5,742 nt of DNA from the NCBI GenBank assembly GCA_910585385.1, contig CAJUDV010000065.1, positions 1-5,742 on the forward strand, in the 5' to 3' direction. Position 1 is the first letter of the stretch, and every line of letters begins with the position of its first letter. Of this stretch, positions 1 to 5,541 are shown in pieces. The notes beneath the pieces are model-generated. The model saw nothing but the letters and a program-made list of their open reading frames with translations. It did no database searches and was not told where the DNA came from. This stretch comes from an uncultured Oscillibacter sp. Its GTDB lineage: Bacteria > Bacillota > Clostridia > Oscillospirales > Oscillospiraceae. Made by a program: the position numbers and the translations under genes.

Positions 1-623
1 ACCAGGGCGTCAATGGCGGAGCAGGCGAAGGGCTTGTAGGGCAGGGTCTTGATGAGGTCGGGGATCAGGCAGACCTTGTTGGGGATGATGTCGTCACTGA
101 CCAGGCCCAGCTTGGTCTCGCCGCCGGTGAGCACGCCGTCCTTCTCGTCCTTGACGATGGCCACGGAGATGTTGGTGCACTCGCTGCCCGTGCCGCAGGT
201 GGTGGGGATGGCGATGACGTCCTTCTCATGCTGGACGGGGAAACGCTTGAAGTACAGGTTGTGGACCGTGTCCGGGCGCTTGCAGCCCAGCAGCTTGCAC
301 AGGTCCATGATGGCGCCGCCGCCCACGGCGATGACGCGGTCATAGCTCTCGTAGGGGATGGCGTCGTACATGACCTGGATCATTTCCTCGCTGGGCTCAC
401 CCGCGCCGAACTTCTCCTGGAACACATACTGGCACTTGAGGTTCAGCTCCTTCATGAAGGGGGTGTAGATGAACTCGTTGGTCAGCACCACGTCCCGCTC
501 ACCCAGCTTGAACTCCTCCGCCATGGCGGCGAAGGTGTCGAACTTATACACGGTGGGGGCAAAGATGATCTCCCGCTTGTCGGCCATCAGAGCGGCGGAA
601 AAAGCGTCCATTTTCTGAGCCAT
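1..623 (-). CDS. 4hbD: 4-hydroxybutyrate dehydrogenase (iron-type alcohol dehydrogenase), C-terminus beyond window
   Basis: This gene encodes the first 207 residues of a group III, metal-dependent alcohol dehydrogenase. Seen in the sequence: a nucleotide-binding GGG at residues 101-103 followed by D107, then PTTCGTGSE at 140-148, the family signature. S202 to L207 (SAIDAL) holds D205, the first metal ligand; the partner His, four residues later, lies outside the window. The stretch around residues 22-80 (VYKFDT, LTNEF, FQEKFG, GEPSEEM) closely resembles Clostridium kluyveri 4-hydroxybutyrate dehydrogenase as I remember it. Family knowledge: the enzyme interconverts succinate semialdehyde and 4-hydroxybutyrate with NAD(H) in the cytoplasm, on the succinate/4-aminobutyrate route to butyrate. 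The ATG at 623 is preceded by AAGGAGA with about 10 bases of spacing, so the start is well supported. It follows the transketolase pair after 161 bases with no clear promoter or terminator between, so cotranscription is possible. A related butanol-type dehydrogenase is the main alternative. Confidence 0.85.
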   Translation of the reverse strand, partial: MAQKMDAFSAALMADKREIIFAPTVYKFDTFAAMAEEFKLGERDVVLTNEFIYTPFMKELNLKCQYVFQEKFGAGEPSEEMIQVMYDAIPYESYDRVIAVGGGAIMDLCKLLGCKRPDTVHNLYFKRFPVQHEKDVIAIPTTCGTGSECTNISVAIVKDEKDGVLTGGETKLGLVSDDIIPNKVCLIPDLIKTLPYKPFACSAIDAL

Positions 624-691
624 TGCAATCAGTCTCCTTATTTTTCAAATTGAATTTGCGGCATTTTCAAAGGTGCGGAGGTCCCGGAGGA

Positions 692-770
692 AGGGCGGAC
701 ACGCAGGTCCGCCCCTACGGGTCGTTTACCGGTAGAACACCGTGTAGGGGCGGACCTATGTGTCCGCCCT
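692..770. repeat. Two-arm GC-rich inverted repeat, probable dispersed intergenic element
   Basis: The arms at 692-718 and 744-770 are 27 bases each and are reverse complements at 25 of 27 positions. Each arm is also a hairpin by itself: GGGCGGAC at 693-700 pairs with GTCCGCCC at 707-714, and the same 8-base stem recurs at 748-755 with 762-769. The element can therefore fold as one long cruciform or as two adjacent hairpins. It sits between the transketolase C-subunit stop (785) and the dehydrogenase start (623). No T-tract follows on the minus strand, so it does not look like an intrinsic terminator. I recall very similar GTAGGGGCGGAC-type motifs scattered between genes in gut Oscillospiraceae. 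That supports a REP- or MITE-like repeat, possibly affecting mRNA stability within the operon. Confidence 0.8.
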
Positions 771-784
771 GTCCCGGTTTTGCT

Positions 785-1756
785 TTACTTCCGGGCAATG
801 GCCTTTTTGACGGCCTCCACGATGTTGGCCGCCCGCAGGCCGTAGGTGTCCATCAGGTACGCCTGGGGACCCACCTGGCCGAACTGATCCTGCACGCCCA
901 CAAACTCCTGCACCGTAGGACGGTTCTTCGCCAGGCAGTTGGCGACGACGGAGCCCAGGCCGCAGGTGACGTTGTGGTTCTCGGCGGTGACAATGGCCCC
1001 GGTCTCCCCGGCGGCTTTCAGCACCAGCGCCTCGTCCAGGGGCTTCCAGGTGAACATGTCGATGACACGGACATTGATCCCCTCGGCCTGGAGGGCCTCG
1101 TAGGCCTTCAGGCTCTCGTCCACCATGATGCCGGAGGTGATGATGGCGGCCTGATCCTGATCGCTCTCGTGGAGCACCACGCCCTTGCCGATCTCAAACT
1201 CGCTGCCCTCGCCGTAGACCTGGATCACGTCCTTGCGGACAAAGCGGGTGAAGCTCACGCCCTCCACGTTCACAAGACCCTTCGTCACACTGGCCAGCTG
1301 GTCGTAGTCCGCCGGGTCCAGCACCGTGGTCTCGGGAATGCTTAGGTACATGGCGGCGTCCTCCAGGGGCATGTGGGTGCCGCCGTTGAAGGCCGCCGTC
1401 ACGCCGGCGTCGGAACCCAGAACGCGCACGCTCAGCCCGGCGTAAGCCGCGCTCATGTAGATCTGGTCATAGCACCGGCGGCTGGAAAAGGTGCCGAAGG
1501 AGTGGAAGAAGACCTTCTTCCCCGTGGCGGCCAGGCCCGCGGCCACGCCGGCGGCGTTGCCCTCGGCGATGCCGGCCTCAAAAGCCCGCTCGGGATAATT
1601 CTTCCGCAATTGCTTGGTGTTGATGCATCCCATCAGGTCGCAGTCCACATAGACGATGCTCTTATCCTCGGCCATCAGCTCGTTCAGGGTCAGAGCCAGG
1701 CCGTCCCGGCAGGCCCGGGAGTCCTTTTCATGCTTGCCGATCAGTTTCACATTCAT
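785..1756 (-). CDS. Transketolase, C-terminal subunit (split type)
   Basis: This 323-residue protein carries the pyrimidine-binding and C-terminal domains of transketolase; the diphosphate-binding domain is on the separate upstream gene. Seen in the sequence: FEAGIAEGNAAG at residues 59-70, whose E65 aligns with the catalytic glutamate that activates thiamine diphosphate; FGTFSSRRCYDQI around 87-99; GGTHMPLED at 125-133; and a C-terminal domain with TAENHN at 257-262. The length fits stand-alone C-subunits. Family knowledge: with its partner it moves two-carbon ketol units between sugar phosphates in the non-oxidative pentose phosphate pathway. The ATG at 1756 is chosen because AGGAGG lies 9 bases upstream, directly next to the partner's stop codon. 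A GTG at 1765, in frame, would abut the AGGAGG and is unlikely. The gap to the partner is only 15 bases, implying coupled expression. A specialised ketose-phosphate transketolase (for example an apulose-4-phosphate type) cannot be excluded. Confidence 0.93.
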   Translation of the reverse strand: MNVKLIGKHEKDSRACRDGLALTLNELMAEDKSIVYVDCDLMGCINTKQLRKNYPERAFEAGIAEGNAAGVAAGLAATGKKVFFHSFGTFSSRRCYDQIYMSAAYAGLSVRVLGSDAGVTAAFNGGTHMPLEDAAMYLSIPETTVLDPADYDQLASVTKGLVNVEGVSFTRFVRKDVIQVYGEGSEFEIGKGVVLHESDQDQAAIITSGIMVDESLKAYEALQAEGINVRVIDMFTWKPLDEALVLKAAGETGAIVTAENHNVTCGLGSVVANCLAKNRPTVQEFVGVQDQFGQVGPQAYLMDTYGLRAANIVEAVKKAIARK

Positions 1757-1771
1757 CTCTCTCACCCTCCT

Positions 1772-2605
1772 TTAAGCGTTTCTGGCGGCTTCCAGCTCTT
1801 TTTCAGAGGCCGCGATGGCCTCCAGCCACTGCTCCTCCTTGGGCTGGGAGGAGTGGTCGTGCTTGGGCTCGGCGAAGGTGGCGCCCTTGCCCTTGCTGGT
1901 GTTCAGCACGATGCAGGAGGGAACGCCGCGGGTCTCTTTCGCCGTCTGGATGGCGTTGTAGATGGCGGTCACGTCGTGGCCGTCGATCTCCTGCACGTGG
2001 AGGCCGAAGCCCGCCGCCTTTTTGGCCATGTCGCCGTGGGCCAGAATGTCGTCGGTGGGGCCGTCCAGCTGGTAGCCGTTGTTGTCGATGAAGTAGATGA
2101 TATTGTCCAGCTTGTGGGCGCAGGCGAAGTGGAAGCCCTCCCAGACCTGGCCCTCGTCGGCCTCGCCGTCGCCGATGACGCAGTAGACGTAGTTATCCCG
2201 GCCGTCGATTTTGTTGCCCAGGGCCGCGCCGGTGGCGGTGGACACGCCCTGGCCCAGGGAGCCGGTGGTCAGGTCCACGCCGGGGGTGAGCTTGCGGTCC
2301 GTGTGGCTGGGGAATTTGGTGCCGGGCTGGTTCAGGGTGTAGGCCTCCTCCATGGGGTAGAAGCCCATCAGGCCAAAGGTGGCGTAGGCCACCGGGCCCG
2401 CGTGGCCCTTAGAGAGCACCAGCCAGTCCCGGTCCTCCCAGCGGGGATTCTTGGGGTCGAACTTCATGACCTCGCCGTACAGCACGGCCATCAGGTCCGC
2501 CAGGTCCATGGACCCGCCCACATGGCCGAACCCCCGGCTGTGGATCACTTTCAGCGTCTCCAGCCGGATCACCGCCGCCAGTACCTTGAGATTTTTTTCG
2601 TTCAT
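1772..2605 (-). CDS. Transketolase, N-terminal subunit (split type)
   Basis: This 277-residue protein is the thiamine-diphosphate (diphosphate-binding) half of transketolase. Seen in the sequence: GHVGGSMD at residues 27-34, LSKGHA at 64-69, GSLGQG at 115-120, the cofactor motif starting GDGE at 145-148 and closing with NN at 175-176, and SKGKGATF at 237-244. Length and motif order match stand-alone N-subunits. The frame is open upstream to an ATG at 2746, but that codon has no ribosome binding site and lies almost on the predicted transcription start. The ATG at 2626 also lacks a Shine-Dalgarno. The ATG at 2605 has AAGGA about 11 bases upstream and gives the usual MNEKNLK-like beginning, so it is preferred. 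The gene is first in its transcription unit, behind a sigma70-type promoter and a leader of about 144 bases, and is followed at once by the C-subunit. Confidence 0.92.
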   Translation of the reverse strand: MNEKNLKVLAAVIRLETLKVIHSRGFGHVGGSMDLADLMAVLYGEVMKFDPKNPRWEDRDWLVLSKGHAGPVAYATFGLMGFYPMEEAYTLNQPGTKFPSHTDRKLTPGVDLTTGSLGQGVSTATGAALGNKIDGRDNYVYCVIGDGEADEGQVWEGFHFACAHKLDNIIYFIDNNGYQLDGPTDDILAHGDMAKKAAGFGLHVQEIDGHDVTAIYNAIQTAKETRGVPSCIVLNTSKGKGATFAEPKHDHSSQPKEEQWLEAIAASEKELEAARNA

Positions 2606-2749
2606 CAGCTCTTTCTTCCTTTCCATGTTTTGCCGCCTGCCGCGCCGTGCCTTCCACAGGGGCGCGGAAGCGGTGAGAGCAGGACTTCCCGGAAACTGTG
2701 TGCGTTCACACAGATTGGTACAGCTGTCTCCGGAGGCCTTGTTCATTGC
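2606..2749 (-). promoter_or_regulatory. Structured 5' leader of the transketolase operon (candidate cis-regulatory RNA)
   Basis: Between the predicted transcription start and the transketolase ATG, the minus-strand RNA can form ordered stems. The first is a 7-pair stem (2727-2733 with 2689-2695, one G-U pair) that encloses a 13-base bulge and a perfect 7-pair hairpin (2707-2713 with 2696-2702, AACG loop). Two more follow: a 5-pair stem at 2685-2689 with 2666-2670, and a 7-pair stem CCGCGCC/GGCGCGG at 2661-2667 with 2640-2646. The first two stems share base 2689 and compete there. No known riboswitch consensus was recognised. It could be a metabolite or protein sensor, or simply a GC-rich leader. 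Confidence 0.35.
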
Positions 2750-2755
2750 GGCTAT

Positions 2756-2785
2756 ATTTTACTCCCATTCAAACCGTCCCGTCAA
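2756..2785 (-). promoter_or_regulatory. Sigma70/sigmaA-type promoter for transketolase operon
   Basis: On the minus strand a -35 box TTGACG (2785-2780) is separated by 18 bases from a -10 box TAAAAT (2761-2756). Each differs from consensus at one position. Transcription would start near 2749. The surroundings are AT-rich compared with the rest of the window, and the promoter lies just downstream of the T-tracts that end the preceding operon, a sensible position. It is the best promoter match seen in the window. Confidence 0.65.
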
Positions 2786-2823
2786 TATCTGTTTGAATTT
2801 TCACAAGAGATTGGAGAAAACGC

Positions 2824-2874
2824 AAAAAAAGCCGCCGGATTTCAAGACAAATCCTACAAAAACGAAAAGGCGGC
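2824..2874 (-). terminator. Possible second, alternative terminator fold
   Basis: On the minus-strand RNA, GCCGCC (2874-2869) can pair with GGCGGC (2836-2831), enclosing an inner GGATTT/AAATCC hairpin (2854-2849 with 2842-2837), and seven U residues follow (2830-2824). This fold reuses bases of the upstream terminator stem, so the two are mutually exclusive. The long loop makes it weaker than the first. It may act as a backup for read-through transcripts. Confidence 0.3.
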
Positions 2875-2895
2875 GCGGCGTCTGCCGCGCCGCCT
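2858..2895 (-). terminator. Rho-independent terminator at end of the HAD/mutase operon
   Basis: A perfect 11-pair GC-rich stem (2885-2895 with 2868-2878, six-base loop) is followed on the minus strand by TTTCGTTTTT (2867-2858). This is the expected layout for intrinsic termination of transcripts from the mutase gene, whose stop is about 230 bases upstream. The stem sequence is duplicated exactly at 3059-3086, but only this copy has a T-tract. Confidence 0.75.
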
Positions 2896-2927
2896 CAGCC
2901 TGTCGAAAAAGTATTTTCGGCAGGCTG
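2896..2927. repeat. 14-pair hairpin within the palindromic cassette
   Basis: The arms 2896-2909 and 2914-2927 pair with a single mismatch (T against G, a wobble in plus-strand RNA) around a four-base loop AGTA. The outer half is GC-rich (CAGCCTG) and the inner half AT-rich (CGAAAA). It directly adjoins the terminator stem. Confidence 0.7.
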
Positions 2928-2930
2928 CTG

Positions 2931-2966
2931 TAGATTTTCAGAGCTTCAAAAAGTTCTGAAAATCTA
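2931..2966. repeat. 16-pair AT-rich hairpin within the palindromic cassette
   Basis: The arms 2931-2946 and 2951-2966 (TAGATTTTCAGAGCTT and its near reverse complement) pair with one mismatch around the loop CAAA. No T-tract lies beyond the stem in either direction, so it is not a typical terminator. Confidence 0.7.
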
Positions 2967-2980
2967 GTGATTCCAATGGT

Positions 2981-3007
2981 GCAGGAAACCCTTTTTGGGT
3001 TTCCCGC
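2981..3007. repeat. Hairpin GGAAACCC/GGGTTTCC within the palindromic cassette
   Basis: A perfect 8-pair stem (2984-2991 with 2997-3004) has a T5 loop. The stem extends to 11 positions with one mismatch (2981-3007). Confidence 0.65.
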
Positions 3008-3058
3008 ACACACCCTTCCCTACCGCCGTTACAGTCTCCCACGTTTTTTGACAGTCTC

Positions 3059-3086
3059 AGGCGGCGCGGCGTCTGCCGCGCCGCCT
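3059..3086. repeat. Second exact copy of the 28-base GC palindrome, 3' of the mutase gene
   Basis: This is identical in all 28 bases to 2868-2895 and begins 35 bases beyond the mutase stop codon. It forms a perfect 11-pair stem with a six-base loop. On the minus strand it is followed by GAGACTGTCAAAAAACG, an A-run rather than a T-run, so it is unlikely to terminate alone. It may protect the 3' end of the transcript. Confidence 0.75.
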
Positions 3087-3121
3087 CTCCAAAGCAACGA
3101 GAAAACCGGGCCGGGGACCTC

Positions 3122-4690
3122 TTATTCGTACCGGGTCCCGGCACCCTCCACCATGGCGTCATAGGCCCGCTTGACCTTCTCGTAGTTCTTGTCGCGGTCC
3201 AGGGCCACGCCCCGGCCCACGCCGTCCACGATGCGGCCCACGCCGATGGCCTCCAGTTTTTCGTCCGTCTCTGCCAACAGCGCCGGAGCGGAGCCGGGGT
3301 CGGTGGAGCGGCCGTCGAAGATGATGTGGAGATACACCCGGCTGAGGCCGTTATCCCGGGCCATCTCGCAGATGTTCAGGGGATAGTCAATGCACCCGTG
3401 GGAGGACTTATAGGTCAGGTATGCCAGCAGGTGCAGGGCGGTACCGTTCTTCTTGGCGTGCTCAATGGCCTGGAGGAAGATGGGATTTTGCTTAAAGCTG
3501 CCGTCCTTCACGGCGGCGTCCAGACGGACGTCGTCCTGCATCACGCAGCGGCCCGCCCCCAGGTTGGAGTGACCCGCCTCGGAGTTGCCGGCCTTGCCGG
3601 CCCCCAGACCCACAAACTCGCCGGAGGCGTGGAGCTTGGACCAGGACTTCTCCGCCAGCAGAGAGTCCCAATAGGGGGTGTCCGCCAGGTGGATGGCGTC
3701 GCCGTCGTCGCCGGTGCCCAGGCCCCAGCCGTCGCAGATGATGAGGAGCATCTTCCGGCCCTGGCCCCAGTCCTTGCCCTCGCAGAGGGGCCTGCCGTCC
3801 ATCTCGGCGGGCTGGGGGATGCCCATGACGCTCAGCACCGTGGGGGACACATCGCCCAGGGAGCCGTCCCGCAGGTGGATGGGGCTGGGGTCGGCGGGAT
3901 CGATCATGATGAAGGGCACCAGGTTGGTGGTGTGGGCTCCGTCGGGCTTGCCGGCGGCGGTGTAGAGCTTCTCAATGTTGCCGTGGTCGGCGGTGATGGC
4001 CACCACATAGCCCTTGCCCAACGCGTCGTTGACGACTTTATCCAAGTACTGGCTCACATAGCCGCAGGCCTTGATCTTGGCCTCGGTGTTCTGGGTGTGG
4101 CCGATGACGTCGCCGTTGGCGAAGTTGGTGACCACGAAGTCATACTTGCCCAGGGCGTCCATGACGGCGTCCGCCACCTGGGGCAGGGACAGCTCCGGCT
4201 TCTGGTCGAAGTCGATGCCCTTGGGAGAGGGGAAGCACAGGTCGTCCTCTCCGGGGAAGGCGTTGTTCTCGCCGCCGTTGAAGAAAAAGGTCACATGGGC
4301 GAACTTCTCGCTCTCGGCACAGTGGAACTGGGTCTTCCCTGCCTCGCTGAGCACCTGGGCCAGGGGCTTCACCACCTTGGCGGGGGCGAAGGCAATGGGC
4401 AGGTCCTTGAACTTGTCGTGGTACATGGTCATGATGACAAAGTTCAGATCGTTGAGCTTCCGGCGCTCGGCCTTGTCAAAGCCCTCCTCCGTGAACATCT
4501 CGGTGAGCTCGATCTCCCGCTCGCCCCGGCGGCAGCAGAAGATGGCCGCGTCGCCGTCCCCGATCTTGCCCACGGGTTTCCCGTCCTCCACCAGAACCAT
4601 GGGCTCCAGATGGTAGTCGTCCTGGCCCAGCTCGTATGCCCTTTTGACGGCCTCCGCCAGCTGCGCGCCGCCGCACTTCAAGTCTGCCAT
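3122..4690 (-). CDS. gpmI: Circularly permuted cofactor-independent phosphoglycerate mutase
   Basis: This 522-residue protein contains all parts of iPGM, which interconverts 3- and 2-phosphoglycerate using two metal ions, but in rotated order. Residues 1-70 match the second part of the phosphotransferase domain (GDGDAAIF at 44-51, then the R-x-x-R arginines R55 and R58). Residues 100-300 match the second part of the phosphatase domain: SEK with K129, FFFNGG 135-140, D194 and H198, DH at 235-236, AHTTN with H253, and the usual family ending PQPAEMDG at 292-299. After a linker of about 11 residues comes the usual family start, MLLIICDGWG at 314-323 with D320, then GNSEAGHSN with S370. The first part of the transferase domain follows (H431, DGR 459-461, GR 492-493, LDRD 497-500), ending at the stop. 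All seven metal-ligand positions are present. The motif usually SDGGVH is TYKSSH, and DGRD is DGRS. Total length is near the family norm of about 510, so little is lost. It follows the HAD gene by 28 bases. An altered substrate is possible. Confidence 0.9.
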   Translation of the reverse strand: MADLKCGGAQLAEAVKRAYELGQDDYHLEPMVLVEDGKPVGKIGDGDAAIFCCRRGEREIELTEMFTEEGFDKAERRKLNDLNFVIMTMYHDKFKDLPIAFAPAKVVKPLAQVLSEAGKTQFHCAESEKFAHVTFFFNGGENNAFPGEDDLCFPSPKGIDFDQKPELSLPQVADAVMDALGKYDFVVTNFANGDVIGHTQNTEAKIKACGYVSQYLDKVVNDALGKGYVVAITADHGNIEKLYTAAGKPDGAHTTNLVPFIMIDPADPSPIHLRDGSLGDVSPTVLSVMGIPQPAEMDGRPLCEGKDWGQGRKMLLIICDGWGLGTGDDGDAIHLADTPYWDSLLAEKSWSKLHASGEFVGLGAGKAGNSEAGHSNLGAGRCVMQDDVRLDAAVKDGSFKQNPIFLQAIEHAKKNGTALHLLAYLTYKSSHGCIDYPLNICEMARDNGLSRVYLHIIFDGRSTDPGSAPALLAETDEKLEAIGVGRIVDGVGRGVALDRDKNYEKVKRAYDAMVEGAGTRYE

Positions 4691-4699
4691 ATCAAAAAA

Positions 4700-4704
4700 C
4701 CTCC
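4700..4704 (-). promoter_or_regulatory. Ribosome binding site fixing the permuted start of the mutase
   Basis: GGAGG (4704-4700) lies 9 bases before the ATG at 4690. The internal methionine codon at 3751, where an ordinary iPGM would begin, is preceded by a GC-rich linker coding sequence with no AGGAGG-like site. This supports translation of the permuted protein as one chain from 4690. Confidence 0.8.
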
Positions 4705-4718
4705 AAAAATCAATGAAA

Positions 4719-5495
4719 TTATTGTCCGTCGCCGGGGGCCGTCAGCCTGTCGGCGGCCACCTGCCCGCAGGCGGGGAAGATGTCCAGCAGCTGGGGGAAG
4801 GTGTAAATCTTGGCGTCGGGCATGTTCTCCGCCGTCAGCTTCAGGGCCTTGCCCCTGTCATACTGCACCGCCACGGTCATGCCGAAGGCGCAGGCCTTGG
4901 CCCCCACGATGTCCCGGTTCAGGTTGTCGCCCACGTAGCAGCAGTTCTCCGGCTGGGCCCCCGCTTCCTCCATGGCGTAGTAGTAGATGGCGGGGCCGGG
5001 CTTGCGGATATAGGTGACAGAGGACTGCTGGACGGTCTTGAAATAGGGCCGGAGACCGTCGGCGTCCAGCCACTCGTCCACCTCCCGCTTGCCCACCAGG
5101 TCGCTGATGATGCCCATGGTGTAGCCCCGGGCGCACAGCTCCTTGACGGTATCCGCGCCGCCCTCAACCACCGTGCGGCGGCCCTTGGTCTGGCGGTACT
5201 GGTAGGTCAGCTCCGCGGCGTTCTTCAAAATGCGCTCTTTGTCCATGTCATAGGCCAGCCAGCGGGTCCACAGGACCTCCTCCGGGGCCTCGCACATGAA
5301 TTTCAACGCCCACTCCCGGTACTTGTCGTACCGCTTGTCAATCACGTCGCTGAACCACTGGCTGGGGTTGTCGGTCTCCACGCCGCAGAGCTCGGCGATC
5401 TTGGCCCGGGCTGCGGAGAGATAGGCGGGGTCCTCGTCGATGACCCGGAAGGTGCCTCCCAGGTCCAGGAAGATGTATCTGATGTCGGTGTTCAT
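4719..5495 (-). CDS. HAD-superfamily hydrolase with variant motif I (DLGGT)
   Basis: This 258-residue cytoplasmic protein has the four HAD motifs in order. Motif I is IFLDLGGTFR with nucleophile D11. Motif II is IISD with S131. Motif III is RKPGP with K165. Motif IV is GDNLNRD with D190 and D195. Residues of about 20-110 form a helical C1-type cap. Most HAD phosphatases have D-x-D at motif I, the second Asp being the general acid/base. Here it is Gly (G13), as also occurs in some HAD subfamilies, so either the chemistry differs or another residue replaces it. The ATG at 5495 has AAGGAGG about 10 bases upstream. It is the first gene of a two-gene unit with the permuted phosphoglycerate mutase (28-base gap), which hints at a phosphorylated three-carbon or sugar substrate. 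No substrate can be read from the sequence. Confidence 0.85.
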   Translation of the reverse strand: MNTDIRYIFLDLGGTFRVIDEDPAYLSAARAKIAELCGVETDNPSQWFSDVIDKRYDKYREWALKFMCEAPEEVLWTRWLAYDMDKERILKNAAELTYQYRQTKGRRTVVEGGADTVKELCARGYTMGIISDLVGKREVDEWLDADGLRPYFKTVQQSSVTYIRKPGPAIYYYAMEEAGAQPENCCYVGDNLNRDIVGAKACAFGMTVAVQYDRGKALKLTAENMPDAKIYTFPQLLDIFPACGQVAADRLTAPGDGQ

Positions 5496-5541
5496 TCCCT
5501 ATCGGCCTCCTTGCTTAATTGAGATGTATACTGGGGCCCCC

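Larger units (their letters stand above)
2868..3086. repeat. MITE-like palindromic cassette with terminal inverted repeats
   Basis: This 219-base block has near-identical ends in opposite orientation. The identical 28-base palindrome occurs at 2868-2895 and 3059-3086, and the similarity continues inward: CAGCCTGTCGAAAAAGT (2896-2912, plus strand) against GAGACTGTCAAAAAACGT (3058-3041, minus strand), with three mismatches and one gap. Between the ends lie three more hairpins, listed separately, and a direct repeat ACAGTCTC (3031-3038 and 3051-3058). No open reading frame with recognisable content is present. No convincing target-site duplication is visible in the flanks. It occupies most of the gene-free gap between the two operons. 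It is most likely a non-autonomous or REP-type repeat assembly, with its end recruited as a terminator. Confidence 0.6.

Noticed and set aside
630..668. Promoter directly before the 4-hydroxybutyrate dehydrogenase (TTGAAA on the minus strand)
   Set aside because: The only -10-like bases would place the transcription start on the ribosome binding site itself, so the match is not usable.
692..770. CRISPR array or intrinsic terminator at the two-arm repeat
   Set aside because: There are only two units, in inverted and not direct orientation, and no T-tract follows on the minus strand.
2606..2746. N-terminal extension of the transketolase N-subunit by 47 codons from the ATG at 2746
   Set aside because: The frame is open, but the ATG has no ribosome binding site, lies at the predicted transcription start, and the extra residues are Arg/Cys-rich and unlike the family. 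The RNA stems explain this stretch better.
1373..2959. Long plus-strand open frame of 528 codons
   Set aside because: It is a mirror of the transketolase genes, rich in Gly, Val, Ala and His, with no recognisable domain. High-GC genes commonly give such antisense frames.
2801..3164. Short open frames on both strands in the palindromic gap
   Set aside because: They simply translate the hairpins, with repeated stretches such as AARQTPRRL, and lack ribosome binding sites or family resemblance.
3122..3751. A separate gene starting at the internal Met (codon 314) that would restore the normal iPGM N-terminus
   Set aside because: There is no stop codon before it and no Shine-Dalgarno. The resulting chain would lack most metal ligands, so a single permuted protein is the simpler reading.
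3326..5017. Long plus-strand open frame of 563 codons
   Set aside because: It is antisense to the mutase and HAD genes, has low-complexity G/V/L/H composition, and runs on into an Arg/Pro-rich tail. It is a GC-driven shadow.
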